Shown here piece after piece: positions 16,426 through 25,211 of a stretch of DNA of 40,135 nucleotides. The DNA is taken from contig JAQUSB010000018.1 in NCBI GenBank assembly GCA_028715345.1, forward strand, positions 1 to 40,135, in the 5' to 3' direction. This DNA comes from Candidatus Omnitrophota bacterium (GTDB lineage Bacteria > Omnitrophota > Gorgyraeia > 2-01-FULL-45-10). Numbering within the stretch: the first letter of the stretch is position 1; every line of letters begins with the position of its first letter. Made by a program: the position numbers and the translations under genes. Below the pieces are notes generated by a model. The model was not told the DNA's origin. It was given only the letters and a program-made list of their open reading frames with translations, and searched no databases.

Positions 16426-19400
16426 ATGACACACTCCGATTTTGTTCATCTTCATCTTCATACCCAGTACAGCCTTCTTGACGGCGCCTGCCTTTTAGAG
16501 TCCCTGATGCAGAAGATACGCGAATGCAAAATGCCGGCCTGTGCTATCACGGATCATGGCAATATGTTCGGCGCCATCGAATTCTACGACATGGCGATGA
16601 AGCACGGGATAAAACCGATCATCGGCAGCGAAGTCTACATCGCGCCCAACTCGCGGTTCGAAAAATCGAGCCACGGGATATCGGATGCGTCTTTCCACCT
16701 GGTACTTCTGGCAAAGAACGAGACCGGGTACAAGAACCTGATGAAGCTCGTCTCCGCGGGTTTTCTCGAAGGTTTCTATTACCGCCCGAGGATCGATAAA
16801 GAGATACTTGCCAAATATAAAGACGGCCTTATTTGCACCACCGCATGTTTAAAAGGCGAGATCCCGCATCTTATTTACACAAATCAAACCGACCAGGCCA
16901 AAAAAGTCATAGACGAATACAGGAATTTATTCGGCAAAGATAATTTTTATCTCGAGATACAGGATAACCTTATCCCCGAACAGGAAAAGGTGAATACGGA
17001 ACTGATAAAGATCGCACGCGACATGAAGATAGGTCTTGTCGCTACGAATGACGTCCATTACATCGAGAAAGAGCACGCCAGGGCCCATGAAACGCTCCTC
17101 TGCATCCAGACCCAGACGACCATGGAAGACCCGAACAGGATGCGTCTCCAGACGGATGAATTCTATTTCAAGACAAAAGACCAGATGAGCCGCTCGTTCG
17201 GCGACATCGCGCCCGATGCCATCAAAAATACTATTGCTATAGCCGAGAAGTGCAACCTGGAACTCGATTTTAAACATCATCACCTTCCCAAATACAAAGT
17301 CCCGGACGGCAAAACACGTGAAGGTTATTTAAGGGAGCTGGTCTACGAAGGCCTGAAGACGCGGTATCCCGGTGCGGATAAAAGCGTTTACGACAGGGTA
17401 GAGCATGAGCTTAAAGTCATAGAGAATTTCGGGTACCCGAGCTATTTCCTTATCGCGTGGGACTTCGTCCATTACGCGAAGAATAACGGCATCCCCGTAG
17501 GGCCGGGCAGGGGAAGCGCGGCGGGAAGCGTTGTCAGTTACGCCCTCGGTATCACGAGTCTTGACCCTCTTAAATATGACCTGCTCTTCGAAAGGTTCCT
17601 GAACCCGGAGCGTATAAGCCTGCCGGATATAGATATCGATTTCTGCTACGTCAGGCGCAATGAAGTCATCGATTACGTCGTGAAAAAATATTCCAAAGAT
17701 AACGTCGCCCAGATAATAACCTTCGGGACGATGATGGCGAAAGCCGTCATCAGGGACACGGGGCGCGCGCTCGGCATGCCTTACGGCGACGTTGACAGGA
17801 TAGCGAAGCTCATCCCGAACGACCTGAACATGACGCTCAGCCATGCCCTCGAGCAGGAAGCGGAGCTGCGCAACCTTTACAAGATGGACTCGAAGATCGC
17901 GCAACTCATCGATACCTCGCTCGTCCTGGAAGGGCTGACGCGCCACGCTTCGACGCACGCCGCCGGCGTCGTCATAAGCGAAGAGCCCCTCGTCAACCAT
18001 GCCCCGCTTTACAAGATCCAGGAAGGGCAGATCACGACCGGATACCCGATGACGTCCTTAGAGAAGATAGGGCTTCTGAAGATGGACCTTTTGGGATTGA
18101 GGACGCTTACGGTCATAAGCGAGGCGCTCAAGATAATCAAACGCACGAATGGCATCGACCTCGATATCGATGCCATTTCTCTGGAGGACAAAAAGACTTA
18201 CAAGCTTCTGGCCAACGCGGAATCGGTCGGAGTGTTCCAGCTCGAATCTTCGGGTATGAGAGACCTCCTGAAAAAACTGAAGCCCGAGAGGTTCGAGGAC
18301 ATTATAGCCCTTTTGGCCCTCTTCAGGCCGGGCCCGATAGGCTCCGGGATGCTTGACGATTTCATGAAACGTAAACACGGCGAGGTAAAAGTCCGTTACG
18401 ACCACCCGATGCTCGAGCCTATATTAAAAGAGACGAACGGCGTCATATTATACCAGGAACAGGTTATGAGGATAGCGTCGTCTTTAGCCGGTTTCTCGCT
18501 CGCCCAAGCCGATAACCTGCGCCGGGCAATGGCAAAGAAAGTCCCCGAAGTAATGGCCCAGATGCGTGAATTGTTCGCCACGGGTTCCGCCAAGAACAGC
18601 ATCGATAAAAAGATCGCCATGAAGATATTCGACCAGATAGAATATTTTGCCGGTTACGGTTTCAATAAATCGCATTCGGCTGCTTACGCGCTCATAAGCT
18701 TCAGGACGGCGTACCTGAAAGCCAATTTCCCGGTCGAGTTCATGACCGCCCTTCTTACGAGTGAAAAAGACAACCTCGACAAGATCGCCGTCTATATCGC
18801 CGAGTCGCAGAAGATGGGCATAAAGATACTGCCGCCCGACGTGAATGAGAGCTACGCGAATTTCACTGTGATAGGGGATTCGATAAGGTTCGGCCTCCTG
18901 GCCATCAAGAACGTGGGCGCCGGCGCGATCGATTCGATAATAACGATGAGGCAGAAGAGCGGGAAGTTCAAATCGTTGTACGATTTTACCGAAAAAGTCG
19001 ACTCGCGCCTGGTGAACCGCAAGGTCCTGGAAAGCCTCATAAAGTGCGGCGCAGCGGATTCTTTCGGCCTCTATCGCTCGCAATTGTCCGCGATGATCGA
19101 TAAGGCGCTTGAAGTCGCGGGCGGGATCCAGAAAGACCGGGCGAACGGGCAGCTCTCTTTCTTCGACAAGTTCGAGGACCAGGAGAACTTCAAGAAGACC
19201 TATCAGGATATACCGAATATCCCCGAGTGGCCGGAGAACCAGCTCCTTGCGTATGAAAAGGAGATGCTGGGCTTTTACATAACGAACCATCCTCTGGCGC
19301 GGTTCGACAAGATATTGAAAACTTTCTCCACCTGCGCTACCACCGAGCTCAGGAATTGTTCTGACGGCGCGGAGGTGCTGATAGGCGGCATTATCACTAA

Positions 19401-19872
19401 AGTGAAATTCACAACGACGCGCAAGACGAACGAGAAGATGGCCATCATTTCGCTCGAAGACCTAAGCGGAACGGTCGAGGTGCTGATATTTCCGAGCGCT
19501 TTCGCTAACGCCGCCAGCCTTGTGAAACAGGAAGCGATCGTTTTCGTAAAAGGGCGCCTGAGCCTGCGTGAAGACGAGCCTAAGATCGTGGCGAATGAGG
19601 TCGCGTCCCTGGATTCGGTCAAGATGAAATATACGAAGGTGGTCACTATAGACCTCCTGACAGCCGGCCTGGAAACAGGCGCTTTGGAAAAGCTCAAGAA
19701 AGTTCTGGGCAGGTACCCGGGCCGCGTCCCCGTGTACCTGACGTTCGTGAAGCCGGACGGTAAACGTATGCGCATGACGGCCAATAACTCGCTTGCGGTG
19801 GAACCGCACGAGGGGCTGGTGCGCGATATCGAGAAGATATTCGGCCGCGATGTCGTCAGTTTTAAGACATAG
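16426..19872 (+). CDS. dnaE: DNA polymerase III subunit alpha
   Basis: The replicative polymerase subunit, 1148 residues, of the DnaE1 type. The N-terminal PHP domain starts with H8, H10 and H12 (HLHLHTQYSLLDG) and includes ITDHGN. The polymerase core has GPGRGSAAGS (359-368), the catalytic PDIDID with D401 and D403, and D554 in KMDLLGL. The FNKSHSAAYA region is present, followed by helix-hairpin-helix and a C-terminal OB fold (VLIGGIITKVKF...). The catalytic numbering matches the E. coli enzyme. No good ribosome site precedes the ATG, so its translation start is the least certain part. Confidence 0.97.
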   Translation: MTHSDFVHLHLHTQYSLLDGACLLESLMQKIRECKMPACAITDHGNMFGAIEFYDMAMKHGIKPIIGSEVYIAPNSRFEKSSHGISDASFHLVLLAKNETGYKNLMKLVSAGFLEGFYYRPRIDKEILAKYKDGLICTTACLKGEIPHLIYTNQTDQAKKVIDEYRNLFGKDNFYLEIQDNLIPEQEKVNTELIKIARDMKIGLVATNDVHYIEKEHARAHETLLCIQTQTTMEDPNRMRLQTDEFYFKTKDQMSRSFGDIAPDAIKNTIAIAEKCNLELDFKHHHLPKYKVPDGKTREGYLRELVYEGLKTRYPGADKSVYDRVEHELKVIENFGYPSYFLIAWDFVHYAKNNGIPVGPGRGSAAGSVVSYALGITSLDPLKYDLLFERFLNPERISLPDIDIDFCYVRRNEVIDYVVKKYSKDNVAQIITFGTMMAKAVIRDTGRALGMPYGDVDRIAKLIPNDLNMTLSHALEQEAELRNLYKMDSKIAQLIDTSLVLEGLTRHASTHAAGVVISEEPLVNHAPLYKIQEGQITTGYPMTSLEKIGLLKMDLLGLRTLTVISEALKIIKRTNGIDLDIDAISLEDKKTYKLLANAESVGVFQLESSGMRDLLKKLKPERFEDIIALLALFRPGPIGSGMLDDFMKRKHGEVKVRYDHPMLEPILKETNGVILYQEQVMRIASSLAGFSLAQADNLRRAMAKKVPEVMAQMRELFATGSAKNSIDKKIAMKIFDQIEYFAGYGFNKSHSAAYALISFRTAYLKANFPVEFMTALLTSEKDNLDKIAVYIAESQKMGIKILPPDVNESYANFTVIGDSIRFGLLAIKNVGAGAIDSIITMRQKSGKFKSLYDFTEKVDSRLVNRKVLESLIKCGAADSFGLYRSQLSAMIDKALEVAGGIQKDRANGQLSFFDKFEDQENFKKTYQDIPNIPEWPENQLLAYEKEMLGFYITNHPLARFDKILKTFSTCATTELRNCSDGAEVLIGGIITKVKFTTTRKTNEKMAIISLEDLSGTVEVLIFPSAFANAASLVKQEAIVFVKGRLSLREDEPKIVANEVASLDSVKMKYTKVVTIDLLTAGLETGALEKLKKVLGRYPGRVPVYLTFVKPDGKRMRMTANNSLAVEPHEGLVRDIEKIFGRDVVSFKT

Positions 19873-19875
19873 CGC

Positions 19876-19904
19876 TTGACTTTTTCGGAGTGCGATGATA
19901 AAGT
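19876..19904 (+). promoter_or_regulatory. Possible promoter after dnaE
   Basis: -35 TTGACT (19876-19881) and a weak -10 TAAAGT (19899-19904), 17-base spacer, right after the dnaE stop. It would drive the unknown gene at 19928 and the HU gene. Confidence 0.4.
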
Positions 19905-19927
19905 AACTCCTTGCGAGATAGGAAGTT

Positions 19928-20353
19928 ATGAAAGACAGGAAGACAGAGACAGATATTAAGATGATGAACAGTTTCCTCGAGTTTTGGGGGAAGTTCCATT
20001 CTATATATTCGGGCACTCTCGGCAAGGGTACGATAACGAAAGACGACGAGGACAAATTTCTCGAGACCAAAGCGATGATGCGTGGCAAGTATGAGGAATT
20101 GAAAGGTACGCTCGACTATAATTATATGCCTCACGGCAGGCTTACGGATCCGGTGAGCGATATACTTCTGCTCCAGACGATCCGTTTTATCTCGGAAGAC
20201 AATCTTAAGAAACTTAACAACAACTGGACAGATTCCTATATTTTTTTGAACAATATCTTCGAGCGGCTCAAGACGAGAAAACGCCGGTTCGAAGAATTCA
20301 ACGCGATGGGCGTATTTTTTAAAAGGGTCAGGGAAAAAATAGGTAAACAATAA
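19928..20353 (+). CDS. Conserved-looking cytoplasmic protein of unknown function
   Basis: A 141-residue soluble, charged protein with no signal peptide or membrane segment. It reads as mainly helical: FLEFWGKFHSIYS near the start, a middle segment DPVSDILLLQTIRFISEDNLKKL, and a basic C-terminus (RLKTRKRRF, RVREKIGKQ). No family is recognised. AGGAAG lies just before the ATG. The HU-like DNA-binding gene follows 18 bases later, so a nucleoid or DNA-related role is possible but unproven. Confidence 0.65.
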   Translation: MKDRKTETDIKMMNSFLEFWGKFHSIYSGTLGKGTITKDDEDKFLETKAMMRGKYEELKGTLDYNYMPHGRLTDPVSDILLLQTIRFISEDNLKKLNNNWTDSYIFLNNIFERLKTRKRRFEEFNAMGVFFKRVREKIGKQ

Positions 20354-20371
20354 CAAATCAAAGGATGAGTT

Positions 20372-20647
20372 ATGACAAAAAAAGACATCGTAATAAGGAT
20401 AGCGGAAGACACGGGTTTGAAACAGATCGACGTTAAGCTGGTGGTCCAGAAGACGCTCGATCATATCACGAACGCGGTCGCGGCGGGCGAGACGGTCGAG
20501 CTCCGTAATTTCGGCGTGTTCAAAGTGAAGACGCGCAAACCCAGGATAGGCAGGAACCCGAAGACCGGTGTTACCGTATCCATACCGGAGAGGAAAGTCG
20601 TTTCCTTTAAATCCGGGATGATAATGAAGAAAAAAGTCGTGAAATAG
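20372..20647 (+). CDS. HU/IHF-family DNA-binding protein
   Basis: A 91-residue histone-like protein that bends DNA as a dimer. It has the N-terminal helices (MTKKDIVIRIAEDTG) and the core VELRNFGVFKVKTRKPRIGRNPKTG, whose arm inserts a Pro into the minor groove. The sequence after the arm (VSIPERKVVSFKSG) is also typical. HU and IHF subunits cannot be told apart with confidence. AAAGGA precedes the ATG. Confidence 0.93.
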   Translation: MTKKDIVIRIAEDTGLKQIDVKLVVQKTLDHITNAVAAGETVELRNFGVFKVKTRKPRIGRNPKTGVTVSIPERKVVSFKSGMIMKKKVVK

Positions 20648-20666
20648 GCATAAGGGCGGAGCTAAG

Positions 20667-21932
20667 GTGAAGTACAAAACGATAAGAGGGACCAGGGACA
20701 TATTGCCGGCGGAGATCTCGCAATGGCAGGACGCGGAGAATGCGGCCAGGGAACTCTTTAAGAGGTACGGCTACAGTGAAATACGCACACCGGTCATGGA
20801 AGAGACGGGCCTATTCATAAAGAGCGTCGGCGAGGATACGGATATCGTAAAGAAGGAGATGTTCTCGTTCCGGGACAGGGGAGAACGCGACATATCCTTG
20901 CGCCCCGAAGGGACGGCGCCTATAGTCAGGGCATACCTGGAAAATAACCTGGTAAATCTAAACCCGTTCCAGAAATTATATTATATCGGCCCGATGTTCA
21001 GGGCGGAACGTCCGCAGGCCGGGCGCTTGAGGCAGTTCCATCAGGTGGGCATCGAAGCCATAGGGTCTAATAGCCCCGCCCTCGACGCGGAAGTCATAAT
21101 AGTGATGGCCGGGCTTCTCGATTCTTTCGGCGTCAAAAATTATACTATGAAGCTCAATAATCTCGGGTGTGCGGACGACAAAAAGAAACTGTCGAAGTCG
21201 CTGAAAGAACTGTTCTCTAAAAAAGAGGTTGCTTCGCTCCTGTGCGATGATTGCAAAAGAAGAGCCGCTACGAACCCTCTAAGGGTACTCGATTGTAAAA
21301 TCGAGAGCTGTAAAGTGGTCGTGAGAAAATATTTCAAAGAGGTCGAATTTTTGTGCGCCGACTGCAAAAAACATTTTGACGATGTCCTGAAGTTCCTCGA
21401 CCTGGTTAAAATAAAATACGCGGTAGACCCATACATAGTCAGGGGGCTAGATTATTATACGAGGACTGTCTTCGAAGCTTCATGCGGATCGCTCGGCGCG
21501 CAGAACGCCGTGGGCGCGGGCGGCCGTTATGATAATCTTATAAGCGATATGGGCGGCCCGGTGACGGGCGCGTGCGGATTCGCAGTGGGTATCGATAGGG
21601 CGCTCATCGCCGCGGGAAAGGTTCCCGGCGAGACGGGCGGCGCGAAAGTCGACGTGTTTGTCGCCCCCCTCGGCGAAGAGGCGTACAAGAAAGCGTTCCT
21701 GGTGCTGGCGGATCTCCGGGCTTCGGGGATCTCCTGCGATATAGATTACGAATCGAGATCGCTGAAATCCCAGATGCGTTCGGCAGATAAGCTGAAAGCG
21801 CGGTTTGTGCTTATAATAGGGGATGATGAAATTAAAAAAGGCGAAGCGGCATTAAGGAACATGCAGACGAAAGAACAGGTATGCGTAAGTTTCGATAAAT
21901 TGGCCGCCGCGATAAACGGAAAGATAGAATAG
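20667..21932 (+). CDS. hisS: Histidyl-tRNA synthetase
   Basis: Charges tRNA-His. The 421-residue class II enzyme has RGTRDILP (7-14), motif 2 region RPEGTAP (79-85) and the histidine-specific GLDYYTRTVFE, with the anticodon-binding domain after about residue 325 (VDVFVAPLGEEA). A cysteine-bearing insertion (LLCDDCKRRAATNPLRVLDCK) is common in this family. It runs into aspS with two bases between, a frequent hisS-aspS pairing. Confidence 0.97.
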   Translation: MKYKTIRGTRDILPAEISQWQDAENAARELFKRYGYSEIRTPVMEETGLFIKSVGEDTDIVKKEMFSFRDRGERDISLRPEGTAPIVRAYLENNLVNLNPFQKLYYIGPMFRAERPQAGRLRQFHQVGIEAIGSNSPALDAEVIIVMAGLLDSFGVKNYTMKLNNLGCADDKKKLSKSLKELFSKKEVASLLCDDCKRRAATNPLRVLDCKIESCKVVVRKYFKEVEFLCADCKKHFDDVLKFLDLVKIKYAVDPYIVRGLDYYTRTVFEASCGSLGAQNAVGAGGRYDNLISDMGGPVTGACGFAVGIDRALIAAGKVPGETGGAKVDVFVAPLGEEAYKKAFLVLADLRASGISCDIDYESRSLKSQMRSADKLKARFVLIIGDDEIKKGEAALRNMQTKEQVCVSFDKLAAAINGKIE

Positions 21933-21934
21933 AG

Positions 21935-23707
21935 ATGTTAAGGACACACACTTGCGGTGAATTGAACGAAAAATTCGTAGGTAAGGACGTCGAGCTTTGC
22001 GGATGGGTGGGAAGCCGCCGTGATCACGGCAACATCATATTCATAGACTTGCGCGACGGTTACGGCCTGACACAGGTTGTTTTCAATCCCCAATTCCAGG
22101 CCGAGATGCATAAGATAGCGGAAGAGTTACGCCCGGAATTCGTTGTCAGGGTCGAAGGCAAAGTAGCCCTGCGCCCGGCGGGCACGGAAAACCGCAAACT
22201 TAAAACAGGCCTTATCGAGATCCACGCGGAAAAAGCAGCCATCCTTAACAAGGCGATAACGCCGCCTTTCGAAATAAATGAGAACGTCTCCGTTACGGAA
22301 GAGACAAGATTGAAATACAGGTATCTCGACTTGAGGCGCACCAGCATGCAGAACAATATCAGGCTGCGTCATAAGGTCTGCAAGCTCACCCGCGACTATT
22401 TCGACGAAAGGAATTTCGTCGAGGTCGAAACGCCGATACTTACGAAATCCACGCCGGAAGGGGCGAGGGACTACCTCGTTCCGTCCAGGGTGAATCACGG
22501 TATGTTCTACGCGCTCCCGCAGTCTCCCCAGTTATTTAAACAGATACTGATGGTCTCATCGTTCGACAGGTATTTCCAGATAGCGAAATGTTTCAGGGAC
22601 GAGGACCTGAGAGCCGACAGACAGCCCGAATTTACGCAGTTCGATATCGAGATGTCTTTCGTAACGGAAGAGGACATATATGAACTTTCCGAAGGGCTGA
22701 TGAAAAAAATATTCAAAGGGGCCATAGGGTACGACCTGAAGACCCCGTTCCCGCGGCTGAAATATGCGGAATCGATGGCCCGTTACGGGTGCGATAAGCC
22801 CGATACGCGATTCGGCCTGGAACTTTCCGAGATCACGGATATTGTCAAAAATTGCCAGTTCAAGATATTTCAGGATGTGATAAAGAAGGGCGGGAAGATC
22901 ATAGCGATAAATGCGAAAGCGTGCGGCGCGTATTCCCGCGGGCAGGTGGATGAATTGGTCGAATTCGTAAAAGAATACGGCGCGAAAGGTCTGGCCAATT
23001 TCAAGGTCGAACGCGGCGCGCTCGCCTCCCAGATCGATAAATTTTTCTCCAAGGAAGAGCTTACCGCGATAAAAGATAAATTGGCCGGCGAAGACGGCGA
23101 CATGATTTTTATAGTGGCCGATAAAGAAAAGGTCGCGTATGAGGCGATGGCGGCTTTAAGGAAATTTCTCGGCAAAAAACTTAACCTGATAGACGAGAAG
23201 CGGTTCGATTTTCTATGGGTGACGGACTTCCCGCTATTTAAATATAACGACGAGGAAAAGCGCTGGGAGTCGGAACATCATCCTTTTACATCGGCCCATC
23301 CCGGCGATCTTAGCTTACTGGAAAGCGGGAAGTCGCTCGAGCGCGTCAGGTCAAGGTCGTACGACCTGGTAATAAACGGCACGGAGATAGGTTCGGGCAG
23401 TATAAGGATACACGAGCGCAAGATGCAGGAACTCATATTCAAGACCATAGGCATAAGCGACGAACAGGCCCGCCTCAGGTTCGGGTTCTTGCTCGACGCT
23501 TTCAAATTCGGCGCTCCGCCTCACGGCGGCGTTGCCTTCGGCCTTGACAGGCTTATGACATTTTTCGTAGGTTGTGAATCGATAAGGGATGTCATCGCGT
23601 TCCCGAAGACACAGAAGGCGTTCTGCCCGATGACGAACGCGCCGAGCGAAGTCGATAAAAAACAATTGGATGAGTTAGGGATAAAAATAAAAAAGGCCGA
23701 TATCTAA
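21935..23707 (+). CDS. aspS: Aspartyl-tRNA synthetase (bacterial type)
   Basis: Charges tRNA-Asp, and possibly tRNA-Asn if no asparaginyl-tRNA synthetase exists. The 590-residue length, OB-fold anticodon domain (LCGWVGSRRDHGNIIFIDLRD), motif 2 (FRDEDLRADRQPEFTQ), inserted GAD domain (about 280-420) and motif 3 (GVAFGLDRL) mark the bacterial type. The last codons and the TAA stop are folded into a hairpin of the leader element of the next gene, as at the end of cimA. Confidence 0.97.
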   Translation: MLRTHTCGELNEKFVGKDVELCGWVGSRRDHGNIIFIDLRDGYGLTQVVFNPQFQAEMHKIAEELRPEFVVRVEGKVALRPAGTENRKLKTGLIEIHAEKAAILNKAITPPFEINENVSVTEETRLKYRYLDLRRTSMQNNIRLRHKVCKLTRDYFDERNFVEVETPILTKSTPEGARDYLVPSRVNHGMFYALPQSPQLFKQILMVSSFDRYFQIAKCFRDEDLRADRQPEFTQFDIEMSFVTEEDIYELSEGLMKKIFKGAIGYDLKTPFPRLKYAESMARYGCDKPDTRFGLELSEITDIVKNCQFKIFQDVIKKGGKIIAINAKACGAYSRGQVDELVEFVKEYGAKGLANFKVERGALASQIDKFFSKEELTAIKDKLAGEDGDMIFIVADKEKVAYEAMAALRKFLGKKLNLIDEKRFDFLWVTDFPLFKYNDEEKRWESEHHPFTSAHPGDLSLLESGKSLERVRSRSYDLVINGTEIGSGSIRIHERKMQELIFKTIGISDEQARLRFGFLLDAFKFGAPPHGGVAFGLDRLMTFFVGCESIRDVIAFPKTQKAFCPMTNAPSEVDKKQLDELGIKIKKADI

Positions 23708-23753
23708 AGATATCGGCACTTAGCCGACAATACGGCTGAATAAACTTGGAGGG
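23695..23753 (+). promoter_or_regulatory. Two-hairpin leader element, copy 4 (aspS stop to lipoprotein gene)
   Basis: Hairpin 1 is CCGATATC, loop TAAA, GATATCGG (23697-23716); the loop holds the aspS stop codon TAA. GGCACTTAGC follows, then hairpin 2 (AGCC, loop GACAATAC, GGCT) and GAATAAACTTGG, merging with the ribosome site GGAGGG (23748-23753) five bases before the ATG. The hairpin 2 loop differs from copies 1-2 while its stem is unchanged. No promoter is apparent between aspS and this copy. Confidence 0.7.
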
Positions 23754-23757
23754 CGGT

Positions 23758-24054
23758 ATGAAAAAATATTGTTTGGTGCTTGTAGTGATTTCCGCGGTAG
23801 CGCTGGCCGGATGCGAATCAGTAAGTAAACCGTACATAATGACCGTAGACAGGGTCGACCAGAAGGTGGAAGGCAATAAAGGCTACCTGAAAGGAACACC
23901 TCCGCCGTCGCAGGAGAGAACGGGCCTTACCAGGCCGCTCATAGCGGTTGACATGGACCTTGTCAGCATACAGGGCAAGGCGACTAAGCCTACCGCTATA
24001 GTGACGAAGGATAAGGCTTCCGCGGCATCGTCCGTAGAAGAGCAGACGAAATAG
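23758..24054 (+). CDS. Small lipoprotein of unknown function
   Basis: A 98-residue product with a lipoprotein signal peptide ending in the lipobox LAGC, so it is probably lipid-anchored in the envelope. The mature part starts CESVSKPYIMTVDRVDQKVEGNKGYLKG and is Thr/Ser/Pro-rich with a low-complexity tail. I do not recognise a named family. The start is fixed by GGAGGG within the leader element; an in-frame TTG 12 bases upstream is part of that element. It is followed one base later by ybeY. Confidence 0.75.
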   Translation: MKKYCLVLVVISAVALAGCESVSKPYIMTVDRVDQKVEGNKGYLKGTPPPSQERTGLTRPLIAVDMDLVSIQGKATKPTAIVTKDKASAASSVEEQTK

Positions 24055-24055
24055 G

Positions 24056-24538
24056 ATGCCGCCGGGCAAGGCCAAACTAAGGGTCCTGAATCTTCATCCC
24101 GCATACCGGGTGAATGAGCGTGTTGTAAAGAAGATCGCGCTGTATGTTTTGCGGCCGTTCTGTGCGCGCGGCAGCGCCGAGGTCGGATTTATTTTCCTGA
24201 CGGACCGGAAGATAAGAGCCCTTAACAAAAGATACAAAGGTGAAAATAGGCCGACAGATGTCCTGAGCTTCGACCTCAGTTCGGGTAGATCGCGAAAAGT
24301 TCATCCGCTTCTGGGAGAGATATTCATATCGATCGACAGGGCGCGGGATAACGCCGCGTCGTTCGATACCGCTTTAGAAGAAGAGTTTGTGCTGTACATA
24401 ATACACGGCATTCTCCACCTGACCGGATACGATGACGAAACCTCGAAAGCGCGCGCAAGAATGGAGAAGGCTCAAGAGAGAATACTACGGGATTTATGCA
24501 AGAGAGAAAATTTGTCGAAAGTTTTAACGCCGCGGTAG
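24056..24538 (+). CDS. ybeY: Endoribonuclease YbeY (16S rRNA maturation)
   Basis: YbeY is a zinc-dependent RNase involved in 16S rRNA 3' processing and ribosome quality control. The 160-residue protein has the family blocks FLTDRKIRALNKRYKGENRPTDVLSF and LGEIFIS. The metal motif reads HGILHLTGYDD: H117 and H121 are present, but the third ligand, normally His, is D127. Asp can bind zinc, so activity may remain. Its 3' end overlaps the DgkA-PAP2 gene by 43 bases. Confidence 0.9.
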   Translation: MPPGKAKLRVLNLHPAYRVNERVVKKIALYVLRPFCARGSAEVGFIFLTDRKIRALNKRYKGENRPTDVLSFDLSSGRSRKVHPLLGEIFISIDRARDNAASFDTALEEEFVLYIIHGILHLTGYDDETSKARARMEKAQERILRDLCKRENLSKVLTPR

Positions 24539-25194
24539 AAGGTTTTATATACGTCCTGAAGACGGAGCGCAATATGCGCATCCACTTTTTGGCGGCCTTC
24601 TTCTTCATCCTCCTCGGAATATACCTGAACTTCACATACCTTGAACTTTTAGTGCTCTGCGCTACCATCACTTTGGTCCTTGCGAGCGAGATGATAAATA
24701 CCGCCGTTGAACTTATGGTGGATATGATAAAGAGCGAATTCCATCCGGTTGCCAGGGTCATCAAAGATGTCTCCGCCGGCGCGGTCTTATTGACATCTAT
24801 AAATGCGGTCGTTGTAGGATATATACTGTTCCTGCGCAAGTTGCCCTTTGATATGGCAAAGGCTATGGACAGCGTGAGAAGCTCACCCTGGCATATCACC
24901 TTTATAGCGCTCATCATCGTCCTCGGCGCCACCATCATAGGAAAGATGCTTTCAAAGAAAGGCACCCCTTTGCGGGGAGGGATGCCTTCCGGCCACGCGG
25001 CAATAGCGTTCGCGATATGGACGGTCATAGTTTTCCTGACGAATAATTCCATAGTACTTGTACTTACGTTTTTGATGGCATTCCTTATAGCAAGGCATCG
25101 CGTCAAAGACTCCATACATACGCTGTGGGAGGTTATAGCCGGCAGTATCCTGGGCGTTTTTATCACTCTTCTAGTATTCCAGGTATTCCGATAA
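24496..25194 (+). CDS. DgkA-PAP2 fusion: lipid kinase joined to lipid phosphatase
   Basis: A 232-residue membrane protein of two joined families. Residues 1-115 are a DgkA-type diacylglycerol/undecaprenol kinase (SFNAAVEGFIYVLKTE; ASEMINTAVE at 63-72; KDVSAGAVLL at 90-99) with three membrane segments. Residues 130-232 are a PAP2 phosphatase with KKGTPLR, PSGH (164-167) and R202-x5-H208, where the last acidic residue is E212 rather than the usual Asp. It may interconvert undecaprenol, undecaprenyl phosphate and its pyrophosphate for wall or LPS synthesis. The ATG lies 43 bases inside ybeY, but the conserved kinase N-terminus needs that start. Confidence 0.88.
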   Translation: MQERKFVESFNAAVEGFIYVLKTERNMRIHFLAAFFFILLGIYLNFTYLELLVLCATITLVLASEMINTAVELMVDMIKSEFHPVARVIKDVSAGAVLLTSINAVVVGYILFLRKLPFDMAKAMDSVRSSPWHITFIALIIVLGATIIGKMLSKKGTPLRGGMPSGHAAIAFAIWTVIVFLTNNSIVLVLTFLMAFLIARHRVKDSIHTLWEVIAGSILGVFITLLVFQVFR

Positions 25195-25211
25195 TTTAAA
25201 GAGATCCTGCA

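Noticed and set aside
16411-16428. CCTTAGCTAATG before dnaE as another copy of the leader element
   Set aside because: It shares only TTAGC; neither hairpin 1 nor the AACTTGG block is present.
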